Positions 37,619 to 51,059 are shown, numbered from the stretch's first letter. The stretch is DNA of 64,000 nt from Sycobia sp. Sy_11 (GCA_018907035.1 JACCIC010000001.1:4322001-4386000), one strand, 5' to 3'. Notes: a model not told the origin generated them from the letters alone. A program made the numbers and translations.

Positions 37619-40600
37619 TCTTCTAGAAGTCACAGATATATTCGTTAGATAATTAATATGGATATTCTAATTAGTAATAATGCTGCTTTGGTTCCACATT
37701 CTTAGCTTATATAATAATTATTAAAGTTAATAGATATACGCACATTCGAAGATAACACATGGCAAATGATATTATTGGATATTCGAGTACTTTTATCTTT
37801 TAACTGTTTTTAGGTACTTAATAATCATTGAATATTTCAACTTTTTAACTAAGCCGTTAGAAAATGAGTGTTTATTATTTGCGCAGTTTCTTAATATGTT
37901 TATATAACTGAAATCTTTAATATTTTCAATGTATTTTTTTAGTCTGAATAAAATCTTACTTCAGTATATCGTTGACGTACTCAGTATTTTTGAAATAAAT
38001 TAATAGATATTGTGTTTCTAAATTGAACCCTGTAGGAAAAAATTGTCACAGACTGCTACACTTTGGTAGACTTTCGTGAAAGATATCTGATTTTGCTGAA
38101 TGTATAAAATCTGTAGACTTCTTTTACCGAATTCTGTCAATATTCAACCAGGTTGAAAGAAATTTTGGCAACATTCACCAGGCGCTAATAGGTTGTGATA
38201 TTTGAGAAATTTTATTAATCAGAATTTGCTAAAAGCTGCCAAGATTTCTAGGATGATGAATGCATGAATATATATGATTACATGAAGGTGGATAGACTTT
38301 CTTAAATTTGGTAAAATTTAAGTTAAGTTAAACTCAATGGAATATGCTTAGATAATTTGGCGAAGGATGTAGTCAGATCGTCCTTTGTTAATCTTATTTT
38401 TCTTTCAGTGTAGCTTTAGCTATTATAACCGGCCGTTATTCTAGAACTGTCAGCTCGACGAAAATATTTGCTAGTTTTTTTAAAAAAACAGTAGATATAA
38501 GTATTTTTTAAAGTTTTAAATAAAGATTTGAAACACGTCAACAAGTCTATATCTTTAACAAGTTCTTTCTGATTTATTTAAAGCTTTGATTAACTGACGA
38601 TGTAAAAGAATTTTAATTGTTCAGTTGCTGACAGTCTAATACTTCTAAGACAACAAGCCTTGCTTCTACATCAGTTATTATTTTCAACTGGTTGAAAGCA
38701 TAAATCTTCATAAATTAAGACAAGCTTATTCAAATTCATTGACCGACTTCATTGTGAAACAATAGAACAGCTTATAATATAACTTGATCTCAAAAAGTTT
38801 GAACTATAAGTTGTTGTGCACTTTTATGGTGAAGTCAATCAGTCAACGAATTTTGAATAATCGTGTCTACAGATTATAGTTTATTAAGATTGATGCTTTT
38901 AACGAAAAATCATATAATTTATTTATATTCACATTATAATCAAAAAATTACAAAACACGTCTAATTCAACTTAATCTTACCAAGTACAAGTTTATTATTA
39001 TAGTTTGTATAAAACCTCGCGAAACAACTTTCCATTCAAAAGGATATAAATAAATACTTATGAAGACAAGTTTTCTGTTCTTTTTTTTCTAAATACTATA
39101 ATATTTATCCATAATACTCCACCATTCTTTGTTTGTGGTCTAATGATTACAATATGGACAAAAGATTTTTTTTACAACCCTTCTAACAATATTAGAATAC
39201 TAAGAATTACCTTTCTTGTTATTTTGTATGATTTTACAAAATATTAACGATACTTAAGTCGAATATCTTTCTAAAATATTATATGATTTGAATAATATAA
39301 TCTTTATACCTAGTTACTGTTTAAATCATACTAGACTAAAACACTTAGTATTTTGAAATGAGGCGTAATATTTCGTTTTGTCTTATAACGTCATAACATA
39401 AATCCTAGTGTTAAATATCACAGATTATATAATTTAAGTGCTATGTTACAAATTTTTTTTTATATTTAAATACATTCATTTTTATTTTATTTAAATCGTC
39501 ATATTATTACACAATTTTCTGTTATTTTCTAATATAAATCATCTTAGAATGTTCAATAATATTATTATCTTGAAGCTGAGGCTCAAAATTAATTCTAGAA
39601 TTTCAATATTAATATTATTTCAATATTAAGCATGCTAGAAGATCAGCTAATAGGCAGAACTATCATAGAATTACTCAACTATCAGAAATTGCATTATCAA
39701 TATCTTTTTAAATTTAGTAAATTTCTGTGATTAATCATCTTGCATTATAAATTTATGCAACAAGTGATGCCAAATGATGTACTACCATTAATAAAAAACA
39801 ATTAATAATTTGTTTAATGAATTAGGTTCTATTTTAATATATACATATTTATCACATCTCTGCTTAACAAAGAAATTCACGAAGTTTATTAAATTATGTT
39901 GTGATTGAACGTATATAAGTTGTTAGATATTCCAAAAGTAGTTCTAATTAATTTTTCTTTTGATTATTTAACATTGCGGAGTAGTTCCTTAAATAGTCTT
40001 ACATATTTGAATTAAAAAATATTACTGCTTTTAATGTAAATCTTGTATATAATTCGACTATTAGGAACTTGTCTTAGTAAGTTGTTAACTGCTTGTTTAG
40101 TTAACTAATCGATATATTTATTCAAAAGATTCCTATTCATATATTTTAACATTCTAATTAATAATTAGTATCTCTACATTCGTGATCATTAAAAAATATG
40201 ACAAAAAGCAATATAAAAAGTATATGATATATTACATTATAAATGTATTTCAATAATTCTTTTAGGTTTAATTGGAGTGTTCTAGGCAAATATTAACCCT
40301 CACGTTATTTTTTTTTAAATATTGCTTATATTTCTATTAAATTATCATAAACTCTTAAATCATTAAAAGTGACCTTCAATGATCCTTTATAAGTGATTAT
40401 AATTTGTGGAGCTTTTCACATATGGCGATTCGATCGTTCATAATAAACATAATATATTTAACATATCGAAATTTTAAAGCTATCATAAAGTAAAGAAATT
40501 ACAAAAATTTGGATTGATTGTGATTGGTAGCTTTGTTGAGAAGAAATGCTCATATCCCTATGGTAATTTGATGACTGCTATTGATATCATAGCTCTTCTC

Positions 40601-43270
40601 ACATTCTATAAGCTTAAAAAAATAGGCCATCTTAAGTAAGTGAAGGGATGGTTCAATTTATTACGTATTATAAGGCAATCTAGTGTCGATATTGGGCGAG
40701 TGTAGCAATTTTAGAGAGCAGATAAACATACTGACTGAAACGGCAAGGATAAATTATGAACATACTTAATTACGGAGGAGAATTCCGTGAAGCAGTAATT
40801 GGACAGTGGCTAAACAGCCTGGATTTTTTTAAAATTTATTAGCTATTTTACATTTAAAATCAATCACATTGCCCATATAATCTCTTATTTGAAATTGCAA
40901 GTAGGAGGAGTTAATGACATTTCGAAAATTATCATTGTTAAACCATTACCAATCATTGGTTGAGTTTCTCGGTTAAGCTATTCAATACCTATATATCTAC
41001 TGGAATTTTCTATTATCTATAAAAAACGGTTTTTGACATTCCCATACAAATTTTAAAATACCGGTAAGTAAGACGAAATATCGACCAATTTTGATTTCGT
41101 GCTTTTTTCAAAAATGCTATCAGTTATGAGTATCAAATTAATTCCGGGAACTTGAAAACTATGTAAACGAAATTTAAACAATTTTCTTCAGGCTAATTTA
41201 CTTTGCTGATCCTAGAACATCTGGGTTGGTAGATAGATTGCGTCTTTCTAAGGCTATATTGATGTTGTTGTACTCCTATTTATAAAAGATAGAAATCAGT
41301 AATTGGCATAGATAGCAAATCCTTTTTTATTGGTACATACTTAGCAATTTAGGGCGATAGTTCTGGCACAATCCCTTTTCTACATATATATGAATGACAT
41401 ACGAGACCTGTTGTACGATTAAACACACATAATATATTTTATTTGAAAATTTATACTTAGAGTCTTTATTGACATCTTCATGAGAATATAACAAAGCTTC
41501 GACAAGCAGCAATAGCGCAAAGATTGGGATTGGTATGGGTGACTTGTCTTATAAACACTCAACCTAAGGAAAGCATCAGTCTATCGTGTACTAATTTTTG
41601 TTGTTTGGAGACGTAAAATATTATATATGGAAGGGTATCACGATGTAGCGATATGTCGCTAATCTTAGTGTTGAGTTGAAAATAAATTAAGGCGATCGTA
41701 TGTTGATAAATAAACTCAGAAATTTCATAGAATTTCTCCTAATCACTGGAGAAAAGGTGTTCGTTAATGCTCTGCTATTTTTCTATTGGGACTATTGTTC
41801 AGTTTCTCCTTAAGAATTGAGATTCTACAGAATTCCTGTATATATGTAGAGATCATTAGTCTTATGAATAGCATAGTAAATCGGTCTCTGGATTATGTGC
41901 ACTAATATCAGGAGATATTATTTACAGATTTTAAGATTAACGATAAAAATCATGTGTATATATGTCCCGGAATATTTGAAGTATCTCCTGTCTAGATATG
42001 TTCACAGGAATAGCTGAGATTCGAAAATGCTTCTTTCTAGTCTAAGGTACACATTTCTAAAATAGTCTTTCATCCCAGTTGAGATTCCAAATTATACGCC
42101 TCTCAGCAGGTTCATAAATAAGTTTATCGAACATACATTCATTTTTTACAAAATGTTTATCTAATCATTTTGTATATTTAAATCAATAATTTTTCATTAC
42201 AATTCAATTCAGATTATTATTTTCTTATATCAAATAAATTAATAAATTAGATTCAAATATATGTATTTATTGGAATCATACAACAGTTTTTCAGCATTAA
42301 TATCTTGAATAAATATCATACAAATACGTTATCAGAAAACATCCAAATTTATTCGAATGACTGTAACTATCTGTTTTAATTTGATTCTGCATCATATAAA
42401 TATAGAAGAATCTATGGATAACATGCAAGGTCTTCTTTTGCAAGTATTAATTCAAGAACAAGTTTAATTCATTCATGTCATCAATAATTATGATAATTTT
42501 AAATATTAACATTATTTAGACTAAACCTTTTCATAAAATATTAGCTCAAAGTAATATTGCTTAAAATAACATACATAAATTTTTCAGCACAGAAGAAATT
42601 TCAACGTAGGATTTTAAATACGAAGAATAAAAATATAATGAATATCCATAGTTAATGAAATACAGCATTAAGATTGATGATTAAAAATACTATGAATAAT
42701 AACAATGAGTTGAATTCATTATTTTTTACTGAAAATTTAAAAAAACATAAATCAAAGTTAAAGTATATTTTTGAAACTTGGAATATGTTCATTCCCAACA
42801 AAAGATGCAAATCTTATAATTTTTTATACAATATCAAGGAACCATGTCCAAATTAGTTAGGATTATTAATATTACTCCTTTTCTCTATGCAATATATTTA
42901 TAGATTTCATTAAATATTTCTCCAAATAATATAGAGTACCAAAATTTAAATACTCTATTGATTTCCTTATGTAATTTGATATACATCCCTAAGAGTTATT
43001 AAGTAAAAAAAGTCCAAGTAAATAGTAATTTTTAAACGATAATTTTTAAATAAATTTTAGCTAAATTGAAAAGTATGAATTTTATCTTCAAGTTGATTGA
43101 ACAGTTTTTTAATACCTGTGTTAGATGTACTTGACCACCTACTCATCTGCACATAAGACATGTACGAAATTATTTTTTTCAAAGAAGTATTTATCATATT
43201 CAGAAATAAATTATTCCGAACTGTAACAATTAAGCTTAAGTAAATACAGGTGTGCACAAAACTTACAACT
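36621..43270. other. AT-rich intergenic, no gene seen
   Basis: No supported gene. It includes a TACGTA-type alternating repeat at 36889-36913, AT tracts at 37406-37418 and 37567-37615, and stretches near 40500-41700 with somewhat higher complexity but broken frames. It is the upstream flank of protease copy A. Confidence 0.5.
37567..37615. repeat. (AT)n microsatellite
   Basis: About 24 AT units, ending in ATGTTT. Confidence 0.95.
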
Positions 43271-43274
43271 CCGA

Positions 43275-43280
43275 TATAAA
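43275..43280 (+). promoter_or_regulatory. Probable TATA box of protease copy A
   Basis: TATAAA lies 119 bases before the chosen ATG. A start site near 43305 would give a 5' UTR of about 90 bases, a normal arrangement for a compact secreted-protein gene. Confidence 0.45.
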
Positions 43281-43393
43281 ACTATACTGGTGAAGGAGAA
43301 TAATATTATAATGTATTTTGTGTAATGAAAGCATTGCGTGTTAATCTATCATACAGCATAGGAGTTTCGGCATTCGTTTTTAAGGACTTCAAG

Positions 43394-43451
43394 ATGAAGT
43401 ATTTTTTTAAAATCTTCGTCATTGTAGGACTTTGTGTTACGACTAATAACG
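43394..43451 (+). CDS. Copy A exon 1: signal peptide, GC donor
   Basis: Encodes MKYFFKIFVIVGLCVTTNN plus one base. Basic residue, hydrophobic core and polar end make a good secretory signal. The exon must end in phase 1 to join exon 2, whose first complete codon follows CT. The only phase-1 donor is a GC site, AACG|GCAAGTAA, whose GCAAGT matches the consensus of natural GC-AG introns. The GT four bases downstream (43456) gives phase 2 and an immediate TGA. G plus CT makes an Ala codon, a plausible signal-cleavage residue. An in-frame ATG also exists at 43325, but it would place 23 residues before the hydrophobic core, so I prefer 43394, which has the better AAG-ATG context. Confidence 0.6.
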
Positions 43452-43601
43452 GCAAGTAATTTCATTTTTAATTCTTTTATTTAATACAAACATTTTACGA
43501 TATCTAATTATTGTGAAGTGAATTGAAGAACTGTGTCAAGATAAAATTTTGAAACGAGTCATCTATATAAAATTTGTAACTATATATCAAACACACACGC
43601 A

Positions 43602-43699
<98 letters not shown>

Positions 43700-46600
43700 A
43701 GCTGCTAGGGCCGACCTTTTTCCAAACATATTTAGCTATTTTGAAAAAAGATTCTCTGGTGTTTCTTTTTATCAGCGTTTTTGTACGATTAACGTAATGT
43801 ACAAAGAAGCTTCTGCTTATTCTGCTTATGTTCTGCTAGATAATAATTATTATCTATCAAAATATGTTACTGTTGAATAAATGTAAAAAGAAAATATTAT
43901 TTGATACAAAAGAATTATAGGAAAAATTCTTATTACCACCTGTATCACTTGTGATTAGACGAAGTAACTACGTTTAATTTTTAAATAAAATTAAGATGCT
44001 TTATATTCAGCAGATGTAAGGGAAATTACAAAATCAAAATTTTCATTATACAATAATAATAAAAATAACTACAAAATTGGTATGAGTCTAACTGAAAATA
44101 TGTTGAGATACATTTTACAATATAATTATAAAAAAATACATTTAATTTAATGCAGTATATTATTTTGCCAGGCGATGTAGTTGCATCGAGGAAAAATTAT
44201 TCTCTATATTTTTTTAACGTGACATTGATTTATAAATTTTAATGACGATGATAATTCTAAATACAAATTATTATGTTAATGACTATTTTAACCAGACTCG
44301 ATTGAATTTTTCTTATGTATTCAATTCATTACAAATTTTAACGGAATACAGTCTATTCAATCACTATACTGCTAAAAAATAAGTTATCCATTAGTTTTCG
44401 GAAATGTTATGACTTTTAATAAAATAGTATATAAATCGTTATTTCAGTAAATATCTCTAAAACAATGAAATATTCACGTGGAGCGATTACGGATAACAAA
44501 TATTTTTGTACTATCTGCATTAAATTAATGAAAATTTGTATAGTAATTGGACTGTGGTTGAGACAGAGAGATAAATAATAGAAAATTATCTCTGATGCCA
44601 TCGACATCCCGATTTTAACTGCACCACTTTACATTATTGAAGAACAATAGAACTACGTAATTAAAGTATATATGACAGTTCTTTTAATTTATAGAAACAT
44701 AAATTTGCGTTTTAAACGCGTATTGTACTCAACAGTTCTTAATGCTTCTAAATAGAACACCTGCTGCCTTATTGATACGTAAGGGAAGTTGTTCAATTCT
44801 TAATGAATTTGTTATTCCATTGTGTATAATAATTATTGAATTATACAAAATAATCCATGTTCATATACATACATAATATAATTTTGGAATAAATATCATA
44901 ATTTGCATAGGCATATCCACAAAATTGATGATTTCCTCAAGAAAAATTTAAATAATTTAAGAGTTCACATTTTAGTTTTGGAGGTAATTGTTGGTTACCA
45001 TTCAGTGTTATTGTTCCATTTACAACCAGTATTGCAATGTCAAGGACTACAAATCATGACTTTATCATTAAAAAAATTATTTTTTTTTTAAATAGTGTTA
45101 AATATTTAATAAGTATTATTTCACAATCTTATTTGCATGAGAGAATAAACATTAATGTGAACAATAATCATTTTGATTCATAAATATTTATCAAATATTA
45201 ATGAGAAAATATTAATAGACATAATTTCTGTTTTTTATACGTTTATAAGAACATAATTTTCTTAATCTTCTACTGCCCAGATAACCAACATTACATGCTT
45301 AAACGACAGAAGTATCTTATGCTCAAACTATTGTTTTGTTCATTGTTTACGCCTTCATATATGCTCAATCATTCCATATCATAATCATCATATGTTCATT
45401 TCTTCAGACTTCACTCAACGTGAACATTAATTATTATTGAAGAACTAAGAGACAACAGAACCGTTAAAATTACTCGTATGCTTATGCTTCAACATATTGC
45501 AGAGAGTTTATTTTTATTTTAATTTTTAATAATGTGTAATCAAGGATTTAATATTTCGTTTACTTAATGAATCAACTAAATTTTTTGCTTTATCAGTTTT
45601 ATTTTGTAATATGAATATCTTCAAAAAGTATAATTTATTTAAGGAAGTAATCTGATACATTAGAGAAGAACACTGTTTCTATGATATTGATCTAAGGTAA
45701 TCGTCGAGATCGATTTAGCAACTTTTATAGTATTATAGTATATCGAATATATAATTTGGTATACAATCACATCCTTGAAGATCAGTTTCGTGATTGCTTA
45801 TGGATGTTTTTGTATCTTTTGATATGCATCTTGATAAATTGGTAGATATAAATTGCTTGTACAATATAATTTCCTCGGCATGATTATGATGAGAATCCGG
45901 ATGGAGATTTTTTAACATTGTATTGATTGTGCTACGTCATACAAATTTGGACTCCTTACAAATTTGCATAAAAACTTCGAGTATCTAAAACTAAAGAATG
46001 CTTCTCGCTATTCCATTTTTTATGTGTTAATCAGAGCTGCAAGAAATTCTGCGCTTCTGCTATAATTTTTCATGAATATGAGCAATAAGCAAAGTATGTG
46101 AATTCTGATTATCTGAAGAATGTTTTCAGGTAATTCAAGAATCAATTTGCAACTTCTCGGAAATCGTATATGCATTAAAATACGAGTTTTCGTACTCTAA
46201 ATTAATGTGATACGTTGATCAATCATTTCAGAGATAAGGTTTACATATACACATGCACACATACAAAAGAACACACTAAGCAATTGTTTCCTTCAGTTCA
46301 TACGCATAAACCCTCTGAATTTTCAATACTATAACCGGTAAAAATATAAACTAAAACACATGTGTACAACGTATGATTTTTTTTTACCTATTTTATGTAT
46401 TACTCTTATATACATACTGAGTTAGTAGAGTTATATTAACCGATCTTATAGTAATTTTATATTACTTTTAGTAGAGCTATATTAATATCTCTATAGTGAC
46501 GTTTAGCTTGAAAAAAGTTGATACTAAAGAAACGTTCAATTCTTATTTAAAATTTGTTAATTGAAATCTGTATTATTTATTTTAAATTTAAAAGACTAAA

Positions 46601-47238
46601 TTTAGACTAATGAGATGCTGCTTTCTAATAATTGATTAAAATTACAGACTTTTACGTTCAAAGATAATAAATATTTTATGTACTATAAAATTATTTTAAC
46701 AATTTAAGTGAGTCAATCCCATAGTATAATTTTTTGTAAAACATTACCTATGAGAAAAATGAAATCGATCTCACTTTCTCTCATTCAAAAATCGGGTATA
46801 CATTATTTGCAAAATGCTGAAAAAAATCGACATGACGACTGTGGCGCTGGGGAATTGAACTCGATTCTACGAGCGGCCTTGACGTCTTTATCGCATTAAC
46901 TAAGAATTGACTTAAGTGATGATAAATTAATTTTTTACTTTTCTTTGAGAACGTCAGAGTTAGATCTGACCGAGAATTAGATATATTAATTTATAAATGC
47001 CGATTTGAGGATGAAGTAACAGTTCATACAATTCATAGTTCATTGTCAAGGATATCCTCGAGTACTTTCTTCATCTAAACTTGTCCAGCATTTTTTTTGA
47101 AAGGGCTTTTTAAAATAATTTTTCTTAAATTCAGTATTTTTTATATTATATATATGTTTATATTACTATACACATTTTTTAGTTTTCACTATAAAAGTGA
47201 GATTTAAAAAAGATAATATCTCTGTGTCTGTACGCATA

Positions 47239-47300
<62 letters not shown>

Positions 47301-50300
47301 TGTGTGTGTGTGTATTTAAATTAATTTTATACTGATGGTTTTAATTTCTTATTCTTTTGTTCTAAAGAGTGTAAAAAATTATTTTTTTTTTTTGTATTCT
47401 TATATACGTACAATGGATTAAATTCGAATTTTGTAAAAGAAATATAATAATATAATAAATAAAACAACGCTTAAATTTAATAAGCTACTATATAAATTAT
47501 TCATGTGAGTCTGAAATGTGTACTTTAATATCTAATAAGTTATTCATATTCGATATCTAATATATCTTATATAAATAGTCTAATTGTTATATATTATAAC
47601 ATTAATTACTATTCAATTATTCAATGATATAATTATTTTATTATTATGTAATTGCTTAATTGTTTATTATTTTAGTCATTATTTATTATTTACTCTCTAT
47701 AAATTATTTGATATTAACATATTTTTGGACCATTTATTCGAGTGTCAGCATGTGAAGTATACGAATATTTTACTGTTCTGACCTTAGTAACTGTTTCCGT
47801 TGAAATTCAAAAATTGATGATGAATATTAATGACAGAATTATTCAGTTCTATAATTTTGTGGATAAAACGACTATTTGTACTTATGCACAGATCATAGAT
47901 GAAATCTTAAGGCTGGTATTTATTAAAATATTTTTTTCGTCAAATGATAATAATGATTTTATTCAAAAATTCGTTCTTATATATGTGTGTGTGTGTGTAT
48001 GACAAAGATAATGTCGATTAAAACTTTTATTTCAATGCGGTAAATATTTAACACGGTATAAAATCGTTTAAAATTATTAAAATAAAAAAAGTAATTAAAT
48101 AATCCAAAAATGCCTTCGTTGAATATAATTGGTATGGAAATACAATATTTGAGGTAGTTTAAGGAATGCCTCATCTCAGAATCTCTCATCACAGACATAA
48201 GGGATTGATGAAAATATGAAAATATGTCGTAATCAAAAATAAATATAAAATTTTGAAATCTACGATGACCGGATCGTTAGAACGGCGGTCTGGTAAAAAT
48301 ATATATATATTCTTTGTTTCTGAATACTTTGTCGATTAGACATTCTTCACTGATTATTACTATTATTAGAAAGTATAAATAGATCAAATAAATCAATAGA
48401 CAAAAAAAAATTTTTATACAATTTGCAGGTAATTTGTTTGATATATTGGGTGTGAAGTATATTATTAAATTTCCTCTAATGACAGAATTATATTTACTTC
48501 TGTAAGGGGTCGGATGAGAATGACACAAAGAACAGTTCATAAAACATACATAACATAGGTCAACAAACAAGTGAGCGTAAAATGGAAAGTGATAAACATT
48601 TTCCTAAGTATTTGGAACTGCTGGATATAAATCTGATATAAAAATTAAGGGTTATGTTGGTAAATTTCGAGAAAAATTAAATTAAATATTTGAGAAATTT
48701 GAATAAAGTTGTGCAACTTTTCGATACTTACGATATAAACATTAGTACTTATAAAGATAAGCGAGGAGGACGAAATTTGTAGCATTCTTGACTAGATATT
48801 ATAAGATCACCATTGATTTCAATTTGAAAAGCATTTTCAGTATATGAAAATTTCCATTCCATGGGATTTCAGCTGATCGAAAAATTATTTCGTAACGAAA
48901 GGAAACGTTACTATTCAGCAGGTTTTACAATAAAATATGCAGATACTTAACATCATGACGGAACCTGGTATTGATCCACAACAATTTTAATTTTAAAACT
49001 AGTATTGGACTTGGAATAGCCTAGAATGGTAATGCCATAGTGAAATTCAAGCGGTCTATGGGACATCTAGTGACTTCTGTTCGAAATCAAAAAAGAGATA
49101 TGTCAATCTACAAACATTTAAACTTGTCGAAAGTCCAAAATGCTATTCGAAAATCAAATTTTGAAACAGTTTCTTTCTTTTTTGTATGTTTTTCTTCACT
49201 TGCTATGTGAGTTGTATAGTTCAAAGGATCAATTCATCGATCAGTTTTTCTGTATATTATTAAGTTCTGTATATTTCTGTATATTATAAGTTTTTCAGTA
49301 TATTAAGTAAACGTAAAGGAAATAAATTAATTAAGATAAAAATATAATGTTCTTACATATGTGTGATATAAAATGAGATGAACACTTTCAAAAAATAACT
49401 ATAAAAAAAAATAATAATTGAAGTAATAGTAGAAAAACTGGCTAGTCAATAGCGATTGAACAAGCATAGTGATTAAACTATTTGCAATAGATCGTTGGCA
49501 CTGAGAAACCCACCGACGAAGATACAGTGATAGTTTTGGTGTTAGAAAGTGCCGTAGTACAAAAAGCTATGGTATTTGTAAGCTAATAATAAGAAATGCG
49601 ATAAAAAGGAAACTGTAAATATAGGTATGCAAGATCTTCAAAGTGTGTTTGTATTATAGATGTAACCGAGTCTTGCAAAAATGTTATTAGAAAACGATGC
49701 AGCTTTCAACATATAGAGCATCAACAGATTTAATTAATATTAAAACTAGAGTTAACTAAAAAGGAGTCTGACAGGTTGATTCTTATTTGAATACATTCAG
49801 TGAATTAACCTAGACTACTTCGTTTTCATTTATTGTAGTAATGTAGATAATATTTACTGTAATTAATTACATTTATATTACTTTATAGCTGACAATTTAG
49901 AATCAGAAACAATAATTGGAGGTAATTTAGCAAATGATGGTCAAATCAAGTACCAAGTATCAGTGCAAAGAAATAATACTCACGTTTGTGGTGGTGCCAT
50001 TGTCAGTGAAAAACATGCAGTGACAGCAGCTCACTGCATGGTTAATATTAAACTGGGACGATATTATGAGGGAAAATACACTGCTTTAGTAAATGCTTTT
50101 AATACATTTGTCCCAGGAGAATCGGCATTAAAATATTTAATAACAACAGTGTATACACCTAAGGCTTTCGCAAGTTATCAAATAATTGACAATAAAAGCT
50201 ATATTCTCGAAGGAGATTTAGCTGTCATTAAGGTGAAATAATGAATTTTTATACTGACTAAAACATTACTCAATAAAATTTTCAGCTATAAGTTTCTTAT

Positions 50301-51059
50301 TTTATCATCGTGATTTATAAAGAATATATATAATAATATAACTAATCACGATTTATTTTATTTCTCTTAATATTTCATGCCTATGAAGTATTGCTTGGTT
50401 TGTTTAATGAATATAAGTTTTAGAGAAAAATTTTATATTTTAGTTGAGAAAAGGATTGAAACTCTCATCTGCTAATACCGATTTAAGTAAAGTGACAGTA
50501 TCCGCACACATTAATTATTTGAAAGAAATACTTATTTCTAGTGGGCATGGGGTATCTTCTTTAAAGATGCAAAGAGATCCAGTGACCAAGAAAATAATAG
50601 AATTAGGATTAATGGATGGTAATTTACGATATGCTAGTGTAATGATAGTAAACAATAAACGGTGCTCAGCCATTCAGAAAAATTTTAATCCAACTTTTAA
50701 TGTTTGTGGAGCAATGGTACAACGTCCTGCAAAAGAACCAGAAGGGCATTGTTCTGTAAGCATACTTGAAAGTTCTTTAGAATGAATATTTCTATTTGTT
50801 CATAGACTAAGTTTACAACTTTACATAGCGTGATAGCGGATCTCCACTCGTTTACAACGGTACTATTTTAGTTGGAATATTCATCAGTAACAGTATTGGA
50901 TGCGCCGAAAATGTGCAGCCTGCGATTTTCACAAGAGTTTCATTTTATAGGACATTCGTTAAAAATGCCGTCAAGGGCATGAGAACTAATGACATGGTCG
51001 TTGCTAAGTGGAAAAAAGTTTCTATATTTAAGTCAAAGTATCAATTTCAAATAGAATAA
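43394..51059 (+). CDS. Secreted S1 (chymotrypsin-fold) protease, copy A, four exons
   Basis: Predicted exons are 43394-43451, 49889-50232, 50444-50755 and 50829-51059, giving about 314 residues. A signal peptide leads to IIGG, the mature N-terminus of chymotrypsin-fold enzymes. His57 is in VTAAHC, Asp102 in GDLAVIK and Ser195 in RDSGSP, so the triad is present; Asp194, which pairs with the new N-terminus, is also kept. Departures from the family are Arg at 193 (normally Gly, oxyanion hole), Gly at 189, Asn near 216 and Ala at 226, so the S1 pocket is not trypsin-like. No Lys/Arg precedes IIGG (residues SET). The C-terminal tail is about 35 residues longer than usual. Pairs of cysteines match the usual three disulfides. 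It heads a tandem array with copies B and C. The catalytic exons are firm; the link to exon 1 is inferred from phase. Confidence 0.82.
43603..43689. repeat. (AC)n microsatellite in copy A intron 1
   Basis: About 43 pure AC units starting about 150 bases after the intron's GC donor, followed directly by a short (AT)n run to 43699. Confidence 0.97.
46818..46905 (-). mobile_element. tRNA-like SINE head, different family
   Basis: On the minus strand TTAGTTAATGCGATAAAGAC resembles an A-box region, and GAATCGAGTTCAATTCCCC a B-box and T-arm. A CAGCGCCACAGTCGTC tail follows. It does not match the body of the SINE at 30.85/55.4 kb. It lacks a clean acceptor stem, so it is probably a tRNA-derived SINE or tRNA pseudogene and not a working tRNA. 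Confidence 0.5.
47243..47313. repeat. (GT)n microsatellite in copy A intron 1
   Basis: About 35 GT units with a single C interruption at 47300. It is complementary in sense to the (AC)n tract 3.6 kb upstream in the same intron. A second, much shorter GT run lies at 47985-47998. Confidence 0.97.
49889..50232 (+). CDS. Copy A exon 2: activation site, His57, Asp102
   Basis: Acceptor CTTTATAG precedes CT-GAC-AAT. The exon gives ADNLESET before IIGG, then HVCGGAIVSEKHAVTAAHC, which contains the Cys42-Cys58 pair and catalytic His. It ends GDLAVIK with catalytic Asp, at the phase-0 donor AAG|GTGAAA. A single open frame of 114 codons follows the split codon. Confidence 0.92.
50444..50755 (+). CDS. 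Copy A exon 3: middle of protease domain
   Basis: Acceptor TATTTTAG, phase 0, 104 codons. It starts LRKGLKLSS, so DLAVIK-LRKGLKL is the usual beta strand after Asp102. The family's ITGWG segment reads LISSGHG here. Cysteines in NNKRCSAIQ and FNVCGAM match the 168-182 pair, and the final GHCS gives Cys191. The donor is TCT|GTAAGC. Intron 2 (50233-50443) is 211 bases. Confidence 0.92.
50829..51059 (+). CDS. Copy A exon 4: Ser195 and C-terminal tail
   Basis: Acceptor ACATAG, phase 0, after a 73-base intron. It begins RDSGSPLVYNGTILVG (Arg193, Asp194, Ser195) and includes IGCAENVQPAIFTRVS with Cys220. After the usual C-terminal helix it adds a basic tail containing DMVVAKWKKVSIF. The stop TAA at 51057-51059 overlaps an AATAAA (51055-51060), so a polyadenylation signal may be embedded in the stop. 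Confidence 0.9.
   Translation, partial: RDSGSPLVYNGTILVGIFISNSIGCAENVQPAIFTRVSFYRTFVKNAVKGMRTNDMVVAKWKKVSIFKSKYQFQIE

Larger units (their letters stand above)
43452..49888 (+). other. Copy A intron 1 (GC-AG, 6.4 kb)
   Basis: Runs from GCAAGT at 43452 to TTTATAG at 49888. It contains a long (AC)n tract near its start, a (GT)n tract in the middle, a tRNA-like element at 46818-46905 and otherwise AT-rich filler. Small open frames inside (for example 44903-45091 and 46708-46899) are chance or repeat-derived. No other exon with the right phase was recognised. Confidence 0.55.

Noticed and set aside
40500..41700. Possible copia-like integrase trace (a YGGEF-like segment near 40770)
   Set aside because: One short resemblance among frequent stops; no DTG, integrase zinc finger or RT blocks around it, so a retroelement call is not supported.
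43456..43457. GT at 43456 as the donor of copy A exon 1
   Set aside because: Gives phase 2, and joining to exon 2 creates an immediate TGA; the GC site at 43452 gives an open frame.
46818..46905. Functional tRNA gene
   Set aside because: Boxes are visible but there is no clean acceptor stem or T-run terminator; a SINE or pseudogene is more likely.
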